Source: Teichococcus aerophilus
Lineage (GTDB): Bacteria; Pseudomonadota; Alphaproteobacteria; Acetobacterales; Acetobacteraceae
Direction: 5' to 3'
NCBI RefSeq assembly: GCF_014490485.1
Contig: NZ_JACTVA010000003.1
Span: 1-64,000, forward strand
DNA length: 64,000 bases
Both the position numbers and the translations under genes were made by a program. The notes beneath the pieces are model-generated. The model was given only the letters and a program-made list of their open reading frames with translations, was not told where the DNA came from and made no database searches. This document shows positions 1 through 8,021 of this stretch, one piece after another; position 1 is the stretch's first letter, and each line of letters opens with the position of its first letter.

Positions 1-81
1 ATGCGCCACGCCAACCTGCGCGCCGCTCACCGCCAGCAGCGCCAGCAGCCCCGACGCCGACATCACCTTCTTCATCGACAT
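1..81 (-). CDS. 5' end of an exported protein, truncated by the window edge (possibly TolC family)
   Basis: Reading left from the ATG at 81, the 27 visible codons begin MSMKKV and continue with a hydrophobic stretch (SGLLALLAVSGAQVGVA), which looks like a Sec signal peptide. GAGGAG ends 8 bases before this ATG; the ATG at 75 is an alternative start. The gene follows the isoaspartyl methyltransferase gene on the same strand after about 108 bases. In many alphaproteobacteria the gene after pcm encodes the TolC-type outer membrane channel, so that is the best guess. It rests on context only, since no mature residues are visible. Confidence 0.5.
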   Translation of the reverse strand, partial: MSMKKVMSASGLLALLAVSGAQVGVAH

Positions 82-189
82 CGCCCATTCTCCTCGCCCA
101 GGCCGGGCACGGCCCGGCGGGCGGGAGATTAGACGAGGTCGGCAGCCCCGGCCAGCAGATGTGCCGGCGGGCCGTTCAGAAGGGCCGGA

Positions 190-849
190 TCAGAAGACGA
201 AGCCGGCATCCCGCACGAAGCCGGGCAGCGGGGCAGTGGTGCAGTCGAACGCCTCGGTCACGCTGAAGCCACCACCAATGCGGCGGCCCAGGATGCCCGC
301 GCCCGCCTTGCCCGGCTGGCGGCGCACGGCGACCAGGCGGCCGCCCTCGGCCAGGCGGTCGGAGATGGCGGCGGGGATCTCGGGCACCTCGCCCTCGATC
401 ACGATCAGGTCGTAGGCCGTGCCGGCGGGGCCGCCTTCGATCGGGGCAGATTCCACCAGTTGCAGGGAGCCGGGGGCGACAGAAATCTCGGCCAGGGCGG
501 CGCGGCCGAGCGCGACCAGCTCGGCATCGTTCTCCACCGCCGTCACCTTGGCGCCCATGCGGGCCAGCACGGCGGCGCCGTAGCCGGCGCCGGCACCGAG
601 GACCAGCGCGGCCTCGCCATCCCGCACCTGCGCCAGCTGCAGCAGCTTGGCCAGCATCATCGGCTGCATCAGCACGCGGCCATGGCCCAGCGGCACATCC
701 TCATCGGCATGCGCGCGGGCCCGCACGGCGGCAGGCACGAACAGGTGCCGGGGCAGGTCCAGCATTGCCTCGATGATGCGAAGGTCCGTGACCTTGTTGG
801 GCTTCACCTGCCCGTCCACCATCCACTTGCGCGCATCGGCGAGATTCAT
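190..849 (-). CDS. pcm: protein-L-isoaspartate O-methyltransferase family protein
   Basis: A 219-residue SAM-dependent methyltransferase of the PCMT family, which methylates isoaspartyl residues in aged proteins. The glycine-rich SAM-binding motif is VLGAGAGYGAAVL, followed by the acidic strand end AVEND. The segment GHGRVLMQPMMLAKL corresponds to the family's substrate-binding loop. The ATG at 849 is preferred because GAGGATGAG lies just upstream. A GTG at 870 would add seven residues (VDEDERP) but has no clear ribosome site. The C-terminal third is shorter and less conserved than in E. coli Pcm, so a related protein methyltransferase role cannot be excluded. The exported-protein gene at the window edge probably shares its transcript. 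Confidence 0.82.
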   Translation of the reverse strand: MNLADARKWMVDGQVKPNKVTDLRIIEAMLDLPRHLFVPAAVRARAHADEDVPLGHGRVLMQPMMLAKLLQLAQVRDGEAALVLGAGAGYGAAVLARMGAKVTAVENDAELVALGRAALAEISVAPGSLQLVESAPIEGGPAGTAYDLIVIEGEVPEIPAAISDRLAEGGRLVAVRRQPGKAGAGILGRRIGGGFSVTEAFDCTTAPLPGFVRDAGFVF

Positions 850-899
850 CGGCCGCTCATCCTCGTCCACAGCGCGGACCGTCCACCGCGCGTGGGCGC

Positions 900-928
900 G
901 TTATAGGCGCGGTGCAGCATGGGGCCAA
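900..928 (-). promoter_or_regulatory. sigma-70-type promoter for pcm
   Basis: On the minus strand TTGGCC (928-923) and TATAAC (905-900) are separated by exactly 17 bases. Transcription would start near 893, about 45 bases before the ATG at 849. The -10 box matches the consensus at five of six positions and the -35 box at four. Confidence 0.5.
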
Positions 929-1079
929 GCATAAGGCACGGGCGGCCTGCCCCGCGCCGCCCATCTGCCTTTCGTGCCATTGCCGGAAGGCGCAGTCCCG
1001 CACAGCCGGACGTGCAAGTTCCGTCCACCGGGCGCCCATGTCGCCGCGCTGAACGCCGCGTGATTTTCGGCCTCGCCTC

Positions 1080-1108
1080 TTGACCGCTGCGCCGCTGCAC
1101 CCGATACA
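1080..1108 (+). promoter_or_regulatory. promoter for tRNA-Cys
   Basis: TTGACC (1080-1085) and GATACA (1103-1108) are spaced by 17 bases. Transcription would start a few bases before the mature tRNA 5' end at 1118. The -10 box is a weak match but position and spacing fit well. Confidence 0.5.
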
Positions 1109-1117
1109 GCGCCCTAC

Positions 1118-1191
1118 GGCCTGATGGCAGAATGGTGATGCAACGGACTGCAAATCCGTGAATGTGGGTTCGATTCCCGCTCAGGCCTCCA
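1118..1191 (+). tRNA. tRNA-Cys (GCA)
   Basis: A 74-base cloverleaf. Acceptor strands are GGCCTGA (1118-1124) and TCAGGCC (1181-1187), followed by discriminator T and an encoded CCA (1189-1191). The anticodon stem ACGGA/TCCGT encloses loop CTGCAAA, with anticodon GCA at 1150-1152. The T arm carries GGTTCGATTCC. U73 is the usual identity base of cysteine tRNAs. Confidence 0.96.
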
Positions 1192-1239
1192 ACTACGACT
1201 ACGACGAAAAGCGGTATAAAAAATGATGGCAAAGACCTC

Positions 1240-1268
1240 TTGCAGGCCCCCGGTCATCTCGCTATATC
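1240..1268 (+). promoter_or_regulatory. promoter for tRNA-Asn
   Basis: TTGCAG (1240-1245) and TATATC (1263-1268) have a 17-base spacer. The predicted start near 1275 is about ten bases before the tRNA-Asn 5' end. tRNA-Asn therefore probably has its own promoter rather than being read only from the tRNA-Cys promoter. Confidence 0.5.
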
Positions 1269-1284
1269 GCCGCCAACACAGTGA

Positions 1285-1360
1285 TCCCTGATAGCTCAGC
1301 TGGTAGAGCACGCGACTGTTAATCGCTAGGTCGTTGGTTCGAGTCCAACTCGGGGAGCCA
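1285..1360 (+). tRNA. tRNA-Asn (GTT)
   Basis: A 76-base cloverleaf with acceptor strands TCCCTGA and TCGGGGA, discriminator G and encoded CCA at 1358-1360. The anticodon loop CTGTTAA holds GTT at 1318-1320, and the T loop is GGTTCGAGTCC. The first pair of the anticodon stem is C opposite T (CGCGA against TCGCT), a mismatch where a pair is expected; the other four pairs are intact. Confidence 0.95.
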
Positions 1361-1370
1361 TTCTGTAGAA

Positions 1371-1405
1371 CCCCTGGGTGCTTCGGCACCCAGGGGTTTT
1401 TCTTT
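1371..1405 (+). terminator. intrinsic terminator after tRNA-Asn
   Basis: Perfect 11-bp stem CCCCTGGGTGC/GCACCCAGGGG around a TTCG tetraloop, followed by TTTTTCTTT. It lies ten bases after the tRNA CCA end. The stretch 1406-1561 up to the next stop codon shows nothing I can assign. Confidence 0.92.
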
Positions 1406-1561
1406 GCGCGAGCTTGAGCGCTACTTTGAAGTGCGCCCTGCTGGCTGGCGGGGTTGCTTCAGCCGCACATGGGCTTCACGCCTTCGGCTTTATCGACCCG
1501 GAGCGGTCACCTGAAAGCCGCTTCCTGGACCGCGTTGCCGCGATCCAGGTTGCCGCATCCC

Positions 1562-2707
1562 TCACCCCGCCAGACGCGCCGCGCCGGCCGACGAGATCCA
1601 GGCCAACTGGCCGGCGCAGAACGTCGCCACGGGTGCACGGCGGGCGGCATCCACCAGCACCGCATCGCCCCGCCGCCCGTCGGCCAGGGTGCCCCGATCG
1701 GCCAGGCCGGTCGCCTCGGCGGGGTTGGCGCTGATCAGCGCCCAGGCGGCCGGCAGGTCCAGCACCCCGCGCCCGGCCAGCACGAAGGCCGCCTCCATCA
1801 TTGCCGGCCAGACGTAGTCGGAGGCCAGAACGGTCACCAGGCCGCGCTCCGCCAGCGGCGCCGCGTGCGCCCAGCCGATATGGCTGCCGCCGCGCACCAC
1901 GTTCGGCGCGCCCATCACCACCGCCTCCCCCGCCGCGCGGGCCGCGGCGGCGACCTCCTCGGCCATCGGGAACTCGCAGATGCCAGCGCCGAGGGCGCGG
2001 AAGGTCTCGCGTTCCGCCACGCTGGCATCGTCATGGCTGGCCATGGGCAGGCCGGCATCCCGGGCAGCGTCGGCAAGCTGCCGGCGCGCTTCCGGCATCT
2101 CCGGCCGGCGGGCGGCGACGGCATCGGCCAATTGCCGCAACGTGGCGACATCGACGCCGGCCCGGCCGGCGAATTTCGCGGCCTGCACATCGTCCTTCAG
2201 CTTCTTCAGGATGCTGGGCGTGTGGTCGTTGAAGGCCACCAAATGCACACGGCCGGCGGCGATATCGGCCAGCGCGTCCGGCATGGCGGCCAGGTTGTCG
2301 ACCTCGAAGCGCAGATGCACGCGCAGGTCGGCCGCCATGTGCGGGCGGGCCTCGTCCAGCGCATCCAGCAGTGCGCGCCAGGCCGGCAGGGACCGCAAGC
2401 CCGGCTCCCAGGACAGCGTGACGCCGAGGAAGGCGGTCGTGATGCCGGCGGCCAGCAACTGCGCTTCCGAATCCCGCAGCGCCAGCGCGGTGGGAATGCC
2501 GATGCCGGGGCGCGGCTGCAACTGCCGTTCCTGCGCGTCGCCATGGATATCCACGATGCCGGGCAGCACCAGCAGGCCGGTGGCATCCAGGCGCCGCGCA
2601 CCGCTGGCGCGCTGCCCCGCGACGATGCCGGCGGCGAGATGGAGGTCCCCCTCCGCAAGCGTGCCCTCGCGCAGCACGCGGCCGCCGCTGATCGTCCAGT
2701 CGTTCAT
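1562..2707 (-). CDS. second PhnM-like amidohydrolase (phosphonate metabolism)
   Basis: A 381-residue amidohydrolase clearly homologous to PhnM, the enzyme that removes pyrophosphate from ribose-1-phosphonate 5-triphosphate. It keeps most PhnM signatures: ASHDD, GAPNVVRGGSH and LASDYVWPAMMEA. The first metal motif differs: it reads HGDAQERQLQPRPG (H55, D57), whereas the PhnM in the main operon reads [12 protein letters not shown]. The ATG lies inside the 3' end of phnF (4-base ATGA overlap), so the two are co-translated and read away from phnGHIJKLM. Since a standard phnM also exists at 8018-9154, this copy may act on a different alkyl or ribosyl intermediate, or serve under phnF control; neither is shown here. 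Confidence 0.82.
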   Translation of the reverse strand: MNDWTISGGRVLREGTLAEGDLHLAAGIVAGQRASGARRLDATGLLVLPGIVDIHGDAQERQLQPRPGIGIPTALALRDSEAQLLAAGITTAFLGVTLSWEPGLRSLPAWRALLDALDEARPHMAADLRVHLRFEVDNLAAMPDALADIAAGRVHLVAFNDHTPSILKKLKDDVQAAKFAGRAGVDVATLRQLADAVAARRPEMPEARRQLADAARDAGLPMASHDDASVAERETFRALGAGICEFPMAEEVAAAARAAGEAVVMGAPNVVRGGSHIGWAHAAPLAERGLVTVLASDYVWPAMMEAAFVLAGRGVLDLPAAWALISANPAEATGLADRGTLADGRRGDAVLVDAARRAPVATFCAGQLAWISSAGAARLAG

Positions 2708-3513
2708 AGGCTGTCTCCGCTGCCGTCGATGAGGATCTGCACGCGCCCGGCGGCGTAGCGCGACAGGGTGTAGTCGATAGGCAGGCCGTCCGGGTCGCTG
2801 TTCAGCGCCTCGGCCACCATCACCGGGCGGTTGCGGTTCTGCTGCAGGGCCTCGGCTTCCTCGGCCGTTGGCATGCGCGCGGTGAGACGGGTGGAGACGC
2901 GGCGGTAATCCGGCACGCCGCAGGCCGCCAGGGCGCGGGTGATGGAGCCATCCTGCTGCAAGGCCGACGGCAGTTGCTGGAAGCGCGGCAGCACGAAATG
3001 GTGGGTGCCGACCACGACCGGGCGGCCATCAGCCAAGCCCAGCCGCTCCACCACCAGCACCGGGCGGCCCGGGCGCAGGCGCAGCGCCTCGGCCACCGCC
3101 GCATCGGCCGGCTGCTCGCCGACATGCAGGATGCGGCCGGCGGGGTCGCGGTTCTGCGCGCGGATTAATTCGGAAAAACGCGTGCGGGGGCCGACGGGGT
3201 AATCGACCACGTCCTCCGCCACGAAGGAGCCGCGCCCCTGCTCGATGCGGATCAACCCACGGGCGCTCAACGCGTCCAGTGCGCGGCGCACGGTATGGCG
3301 GTTGACGCCGTGGCGGGCGGAGAGCTCCGCCTCGGTCGGCAGGCGGGATCCCGGGGGGTGCTGGCCGCTGGTGATGGCATGTTCCAGCGCCTGGGCGATC
3401 TGCCGCCAAAGCGCCACGCCCTCGCCCCTCGCCAATGGCCGGGTTTCGGGATGCGGGGGGAGTGTCATGAAAGCTTCAACCCGTTCTGCTCCGGTGGCTG
3501 CCACATTCTCCAT
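2704..3513 (-). CDS. phnF: GntR/HutC-family phosphonate regulator PhnF
   Basis: A 269-residue regulator with an N-terminal winged helix (residues about 35-95, including GSRLPTEAELSARHGVNRH and TVRRALDALSARGLIRIEQG) and a C-terminal UTRA ligand domain ending DYTLSRYAAGRVQILID. This matches PhnF, which represses C-P lyase genes. It is divergent from phnG, with shared operator-like sequences between (3524-3558). The ATG at 3513 has AGG nine bases upstream. An internal ATG at 3468 (MTLPPHPE) is a possible alternative; if the minus-strand promoter guessed from TTGAGA and TATCTA is real, the leader before 3513 would be very short and 3468 more likely. Confidence 0.88.
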   Translation of the reverse strand: MENVAATGAERVEAFMTLPPHPETRPLARGEGVALWRQIAQALEHAITSGQHPPGSRLPTEAELSARHGVNRHTVRRALDALSARGLIRIEQGRGSFVAEDVVDYPVGPRTRFSELIRAQNRDPAGRILHVGEQPADAAVAEALRLRPGRPVLVVERLGLADGRPVVVGTHHFVLPRFQQLPSALQQDGSITRALAACGVPDYRRVSTRLTARMPTAEEAEALQQNRNRPVMVAEALNSDPDGLPIDYTLSRYAAGRVQILIDGSGDSL

Positions 3514-3523
3514 TGACGTTAGC

Positions 3524-3558
3524 CTGTTAGATATCTACTCGTCTAGACATCTCAACAG
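3524..3558. promoter_or_regulatory. candidate PhnF operator in the divergent phnF/phnG region
   Basis: GTCTAGAC at 3541-3548 is a perfect palindrome matching the GT-N-TA-N-AC consensus known for HutC-type GntR regulators, the subfamily of PhnF. Twelve bases away, centre to centre, lies the 10-bp palindrome TAGATATCTA (3528-3537). The pair is bracketed by CTGTT (3524-3528) and AACAG (3554-3558). On the minus strand TTGAGA (3555-3550) and TATCTA (3533-3528) with 16 bases between them could be the phnF promoter, with GTCTAGAC in its spacer. Function is inferred. Confidence 0.6.
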
Positions 3559-3573
3559 GACACGGAGCTGACC

Positions 3574-4023
3574 TTGTCCGAGGATCTTCAAGCGCGCAAA
3601 CGCTGGATGGGCGTGCTGGCGAAAGCCAGTGCCGACGCCATCAGGGCCTGCCTGCATACCGTGCCGCCCCTGCCACCTCATACCCGCCTGCGCGGGCCGG
3701 AAACCGGCCTGGTCATGCTGCGCGGCCGTGCCGGCGGCGACGGCGCCGCCTTCAACCTTTCCGAAATGACCGTCACCCGCTGCGCGGTGACGCTGGAAGG
3801 TGGCGATACCGTCGGCCACGCCTATGTCGCCGGGCGGGACCGCAGCCAGGCAGAGCTGGCGGCGGTGCTGGACGCCGCCCTGCAGGATGCGGCCCAACGC
3901 CCCGCCCTGCTGGCGGCCGTGATCGAACCGCTGGCGGCCGCCCAGGCCGAGGCGCGGGCCACCGAGAGCCGCAAGGCCGCCGCCACCCGCGTGCAATTCT
4001 TCACCATGGCGAATATGCGATGA
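3574..4023 (+). CDS. phnG: C-P lyase complex subunit PhnG
   Basis: A 149-residue PhnG, part of the PhnGHIJ core that joins methylphosphonate to the ribose of ATP and then breaks the carbon-phosphorus bond. Visible family features are the N-terminal RKRWMGVLAKA, the central GLVMLRGRAGGDGAAFNLSEMTV split over two short blocks, and the C-terminal VQFFTMANMR. The start is TTG at 3574, with GGAG six bases upstream (3564-3567). It is the first gene of the rightward operon and its stop overlaps the phnH start (ATGA at 4020). Confidence 0.92.
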   Translation: MSEDLQARKRWMGVLAKASADAIRACLHTVPPLPPHTRLRGPETGLVMLRGRAGGDGAAFNLSEMTVTRCAVTLEGGDTVGHAYVAGRDRSQAELAAVLDAALQDAAQRPALLAAVIEPLAAAQAEARATESRKAAATRVQFFTMANMR

Positions 4024-4586
4024 TGCGCCCCGGTTTCGCCGACCCCGTGCAGGACGCCCAGTCCTGCTTCCGCGCGGTGCTGGAGGCGCTGAGCCGCCCC
4101 GGCCGCGTGCAGACCCTGGCATCGGGCCTGACCCCGCCCGCGCCGTTGCACCCCGCTACGGCCGCCGTGCTGCTGACCCTGGCCGATGCCGAGACGCCGC
4201 TGCACCATGATGCCGGCGCCGAGGCCGATGCCTGGCTGCGCTTCCACTGCGGTTGCCCGATGACCGCCGCCGGCAGCGCCGCCTTCGTGCTGGCGGTGAC
4301 GCCACCCCCCGCCCTGGCCACCCTGCAGGCCGGGACGGATGAGGAGCCGGAACGCGGCGCCACGCTGGTGATCCAGGTCGAAGCGCTGGAAGCCGGCAGC
4401 GGCTGGCGCTTGCGCGGCCCCGGCATCGAGGCCGAGCATCGCCTGGCGGTGCGCGGCCTGCCGGATGGCTTCCTGGCCGACCGGGCTGCCCGGCGCGGCC
4501 TGTTCCCACGCGGCGTGGACGTCATCCTCTGCGCAGGGGACCGCATCGCCGCGCTGCCCCGCACCACCCTGATCGAGGAGGGCTGA
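4020..4586 (+). CDS. phnH: C-P lyase complex subunit PhnH
   Basis: A 188-residue PhnH, a structural subunit of the C-P lyase core complex. It opens with MMRPGFADPVQDAQSCFRA and ends with LPRTTLIEEG, both usual for the family, and its length matches the E. coli protein closely. The ATG at 4020 overlaps the phnG stop by four bases and has no separate strong ribosome site, consistent with translational coupling; ATG at 4023 is not in this frame. phnI follows after three bases. Confidence 0.93.
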   Translation: MMRPGFADPVQDAQSCFRAVLEALSRPGRVQTLASGLTPPAPLHPATAAVLLTLADAETPLHHDAGAEADAWLRFHCGCPMTAAGSAAFVLAVTPPPALATLQAGTDEEPERGATLVIQVEALEAGSGWRLRGPGIEAEHRLAVRGLPDGFLADRAARRGLFPRGVDVILCAGDRIAALPRTTLIEEG

Positions 4587-4589
4587 GCC

Positions 4590-5690
4590 ATGGCCTATGT
4601 CGCCGTAAAGGGCGGTGAGCGCGCGATCGGCAACGCCCATGCCTGGCTGGCCGAGACCCGCCGGGGCGATGCCGCCGTGAGCGAGTTGGAGGTCGCGCAG
4701 ATCGGCCAGCAGCTCGGCCTGGCAGTGGACCGGGTGATGACGGAAGGCTCCTGCCATGACCGGGATCTCGCAGCGCTGGCCATCAAGCAATCGAAGGGCG
4801 ACCTGATCGAGGCCGCCTTCCTGCTGCGCGCCTACCGCACCACCCTGCCCCGCTTTGGCTACGCTGAGCCGCTCGATACGGCGGCGATGCTGATCCGCCG
4901 CCGCGTCTCCGCCACCTACAAGGATCTGCCCGGCGGGCAGGTGCTGGGCCCGACCTTCGACTACACGCACCGCCTGCTGGATTTCGCCCTCGCCGCCGCT
5001 GGCGAGCCACCCGCCCCCGCGCCGGAGGTGGAAGCGGAAGCGGAAGATGCGGTGGCCCCGCGCGTCACCGAACTGCTCTCCCGAGAAGGCCTGATGCGGC
5101 GGGAGGAGGACGCGGCGCAGGAGCCGGCGGATCTGACGCGCCAGCCGCTCTCCTTCCCCGCCGCGCGCTCCACGCGATTGCAGAACTTGGCGCGCGGCGA
5201 CGAGGGCTTTTTGCTCGGGCTGGGCTATTCCACCCAGCGCGGCTACGGCAACAGCCACCCCTTCGTCGGCGAGATTCGCCAGGGCAGCGTCACCGTCTGC
5301 CTGACCCCGCCGGAGCTGGGCTTCGAGATCGAGATCGGCGAGATCGAGGTCACGGAATGCCAGATGGTCAACCAGTTCCACGGCAGCCGCAGCGAGCCGC
5401 CGCAATTCACCCGCGGCTACGGGCTGGTGCTGGGCCATGGCGAGCGCAAGGCGATGTCCATGGCGCTGGTGGACCGCGCGCTGATGGCGGGCGAGCTGGG
5501 CGAGGACCGCACCGCCCCCGCTCAGGATGAAGAGTTCGTCCTGCTGCACAGCGACAATGTGGAGGCGACCGGCTTCGTCGAGCATCTGAAGCTGCCGCAC
5601 TACGTCGATTTCCAGAGCGAGCTGGAAGTGGTGCGCCTGATGCGCGCAACCGTCGCTTCCCAAGCCGAGCCGGAGCAGGTGGAACCATGA
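4590..5690 (+). CDS. phnI: C-P lyase complex subunit PhnI (nucleosidase component)
   Basis: A 366-residue PhnI. In E. coli PhnI exchanges the adenine of ATP for the phosphonate group within the PhnGHL-assisted complex. The N-terminus MAYVAVKGGERAI and the block GYSTQRGYGNSHPFVGEIR are typical. GAGGAGG precedes the ATG at 4590. The last bases overlap phnJ (ATGA at 5687). Residues about 145-165 form an acidic, variable insert (EVEAEAEDAV) that makes it slightly longer than the E. coli protein. Confidence 0.93.
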   Translation: MAYVAVKGGERAIGNAHAWLAETRRGDAAVSELEVAQIGQQLGLAVDRVMTEGSCHDRDLAALAIKQSKGDLIEAAFLLRAYRTTLPRFGYAEPLDTAAMLIRRRVSATYKDLPGGQVLGPTFDYTHRLLDFALAAAGEPPAPAPEVEAEAEDAVAPRVTELLSREGLMRREEDAAQEPADLTRQPLSFPAARSTRLQNLARGDEGFLLGLGYSTQRGYGNSHPFVGEIRQGSVTVCLTPPELGFEIEIGEIEVTECQMVNQFHGSRSEPPQFTRGYGLVLGHGERKAMSMALVDRALMAGELGEDRTAPAQDEEFVLLHSDNVEATGFVEHLKLPHYVDFQSELEVVRLMRATVASQAEPEQVEP

Positions 5691-6556
5691 ACCGCGACGA
5701 GGCCTATAACTTCGCCTATCTGGACGAGAACACGAAGCGGATGATCCGCCGCGCGCTGCTGAAGGCGGTGGCCATCCCCGGCCACCAGGTGCCCTTCGGC
5801 GCGCGGGAGATGCCGCTGCCCTATGGCTGGGGCACCGGCGGCATCCAGGTCACGGCCGCCGTGCTGGGCGCGGGCGACGTGCTGAAGGTGATCGACCAGG
5901 GCGCGGACGACACCACCAACGCCGTCTCCATCCGCCGCTTCTTCAACCGCGTGGCGGGGGTGGAGACGACGACGCATACCGGCGACGCCACCATCATCCA
6001 GACCCGGCACCGCATTCCGGAAGCGGCGCTGACGGAAGCGCAGATCCTCGTCTACCAGGTGCCGATGCCGGAGCCGCTGTTCCGGCTGGAGCCGCGCCTG
6101 GCCGAGACAAAGCGCATGCACGCCCTGGCCGATTACGGCCTGATGCATGTGAAGCTGTATGAGGACATCGCCCGGCACGGGCACATCGCCACGTCCTACA
6201 GCTACCCTGTGATGGTCGATGGGCGCTATTTGATGTCGCCCTCCCCCATCCCGGCCTTCGACAACCCGAAGATGGACCGGATGCCGGCGCTGCAGTTGTT
6301 CGGCGCGGGGCGGGAGAAGCGCATCTACGCCGTCCCGCCCTACACCGAGGTCCGCAGCCTGGACTTCGAGGACCATCCCTTCCGCCCGCATCGCGCCAAT
6401 GCAAGCTGCGAGCTGTGCGGTTCGCGCAGTTCCTACCTCGATGAGGTGGTCACGGACGATCGCGGCGGCCGGATGTTCGTCTGCTCGGACACCGATTACT
6501 GCGAGACGCGCCAGGAAGACCAGCAGACTGAGAACGCGAAAGGCGAAGCGGCATGA
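5687..6556 (+). CDS. phnJ: C-P lyase catalytic subunit PhnJ (radical SAM, Fe4S4)
   Basis: A 289-residue PhnJ, the subunit that cleaves the carbon-phosphorus bond by radical chemistry. All four cysteines described for the E. coli enzyme are present at the same numbers: Cys241 and Cys244 (CELC), Cys266 and Cys272 (CSDTDYC). Gly32, the reported glycyl radical site, is also in place (IPGHQVPFG). The enzyme should therefore be active. The gene overlaps phnI and phnK by ATGA at both ends, so its translation is tied to the rest of the complex. Confidence 0.96.
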   Translation: MNRDEAYNFAYLDENTKRMIRRALLKAVAIPGHQVPFGAREMPLPYGWGTGGIQVTAAVLGAGDVLKVIDQGADDTTNAVSIRRFFNRVAGVETTTHTGDATIIQTRHRIPEAALTEAQILVYQVPMPEPLFRLEPRLAETKRMHALADYGLMHVKLYEDIARHGHIATSYSYPVMVDGRYLMSPSPIPAFDNPKMDRMPALQLFGAGREKRIYAVPPYTEVRSLDFEDHPFRPHRANASCELCGSRSSYLDEVVTDDRGGRMFVCSDTDYCETRQEDQQTENAKGEAA

Positions 6557-7326
6557 GCGAGGCATTGCTGGAGGCCTCCGGCCTCCGCCTCTCCTTCGGT
6601 GCCGTGAAGGCGCTGGACGACGTGGCGATCGACATCCACCCGGGCGAGGTGGTTGCCATCGTCGGTGAATCCGGTTCGGGCAAGTCCACCCTGCTGCGGG
6701 TGCTGGCCGGGCAGATGCGACCCGATGCGGGCGAGGTCACCTACCGCGCGCCGGACGGCACCGCCCACCCGGTGCACGACATGGGCGAGGCCGCGCTGCG
6801 CCGCCTGATGCGCACCGACTGGGGCTTCGTGCATCAGCATGCCCGGGATGGGTTGCGGATGGGCGTCTCCGCCGGTGGCAATGTGGGCGAGCGGCTGATG
6901 GCCATCGGTTCCCGCCACTACGGCAACATCCGGGGCGAGGCGACCGAGTGGCTGCAGCGGGTGGAGATCGACCCCGCCCGGATCGACCACCTGCCCCGCA
7001 CCTTCTCCGGCGGCATGCAGCAGCGGTTGCAGATCGCCCGCACGCTGGTCACGCGCCCCCGCCTGGTCTTCATGGACGAGCCGACCGGCGGGCTGGATGT
7101 CTCCGTGCAGGCGCGGTTGCTGGACCTCATCCGCGCCCTGGTGGCCGATCTCGGCATCGCCGTGCTGCTGGTGACGCACGACATCGCCGCCGCCCGCCTG
7201 CTGGCCCACCGGATCATGGTCATGCGCCATGGCCAGGTGGTGGAGCACGGGCTGACCGACCGGGTGCTGGACGACCCGCAGCATCCCTACACGCAACTCC
7301 TGGTCGCATCGGTGCTGGCGGCATGA
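6553..7326 (+). CDS. phnK: C-P lyase accessory ATP-binding protein PhnK
   Basis: A 257-residue ABC-type ATPase that associates with the PhnGHIJ core. Walker A is GESGSGKST (near residue 37), the signature is [13 protein letters not shown], Walker B ends [11 protein letters not shown] and the switch region is VTHD. The sequence runs like oligopeptide-importer ATPases up to [10 protein letters not shown] at the C-terminus, as usual for PhnK. Start and stop overlap phnJ and phnL by four bases each. Confidence 0.93.
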   Translation: MSEALLEASGLRLSFGAVKALDDVAIDIHPGEVVAIVGESGSGKSTLLRVLAGQMRPDAGEVTYRAPDGTAHPVHDMGEAALRRLMRTDWGFVHQHARDGLRMGVSAGGNVGERLMAIGSRHYGNIRGEATEWLQRVEIDPARIDHLPRTFSGGMQQRLQIARTLVTRPRLVFMDEPTGGLDVSVQARLLDLIRALVADLGIAVLLVTHDIAAARLLAHRIMVMRHGQVVEHGLTDRVLDDPQHPYTQLLVASVLAA

Positions 7327-8021
7327 GCGCATCTCTCTGGACCACAGGCCTGGGCAAGAGCTTCTGCCTGCACCTGCAAGGCAGCGTCCGTATCCCGGTG
7401 CTGGAGCATGTCGATTTCTCGGTGGCGCCGGGTGAGTGTGTGGCGCTGGCCGGGCCTTCCGGTGCGGGCAAGTCCACTCTGATGCGCTGTCTCTACGGCA
7501 ATTACGGCGCCGAGGAAGGCCGCATCCACATCCGCCATGACGGCCAGGATGTGGAGCTGACCGCCGCCGACGCCCGCGCAATGCGGGAGATCCGCCGGCA
7601 GACCCTGGGCTATGTGTCGCAGTTCCTGCGCGTCATTCCCCGCATTGGCGCGCTGGATATCGTGGCCGAGCCGCTGATCGCCCGCGGTGCCGCGCCGGAC
7701 GCCGCCCGCGCCCGGGCGGAGGAGCTGCTGCTGCGGCTCAACCTGCCGCCCCGCCTGCATCATCTGCCCCCCGCCACCTTCTCCGGCGGCGAGCAGCAGC
7801 GGGTGAACCTTGCCCGCGGCTTCGCACCCGGCTACCCCATCCTCTTGCTGGACGAACCGACCGCGAGCCTCGACGCTGCCAACCGCGAGGTGGTGATCGC
7901 CCTGATCGCCGAGGCGAAGGCCGCCGGCACCGCCATCATCGGCATCTTCCACGACGTGGAAGTGCGCGACCGGGTGGCGGACCGGCTTTTCGAAGTTTTG
8001 CCCATCCAGGACGCCGCATGA
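7323..8021 (+). CDS. phnL: C-P lyase accessory ATP-binding protein PhnL
   Basis: A 232-residue ABC-type ATPase; PhnL joins PhnG, PhnH and PhnI to promote the first step of phosphonate activation. Walker A is GPSGAGKST, the signature [14 protein letters not shown] and Walker [12 protein letters not shown]. The reading frame is open far upstream, but the start is taken at the ATG at 7323 ([14 protein letters not shown]), which overlaps the phnK stop. The final codon overlaps the phnM ATG at 8018. Confidence 0.93.
   Translation: MSASLWTTGLGKSFCLHLQGSVRIPVLEHVDFSVAPGECVALAGPSGAGKSTLMRCLYGNYGAEEGRIHIRHDGQDVELTAADARAMREIRRQTLGYVSQFLRVIPRIGALDIVAEPLIARGAAPDAARARAEELLLRLNLPPRLHHLPPATFSGGEQQRVNLARGFAPGYPILLLDEPTASLDAANREVVIALIAEAKAAGTAIIGIFHDVEVRDRVADRLFEVLPIQDAA

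Noticed and set aside
1406-1561. Possible integration scar or gene remnant after tRNA-Asn
   Set aside because: There is no duplicated tRNA 3' end, integrase or recognisable protein fragment. tRNA-linked island insertion is not supported.
3822-5663. 613-codon minus-strand frame opposite phnG-phnI
   Set aside because: Antisense shadow of clearly conserved phn genes; composition is histidine/glutamine/glycine-rich as expected from the reversed codons.
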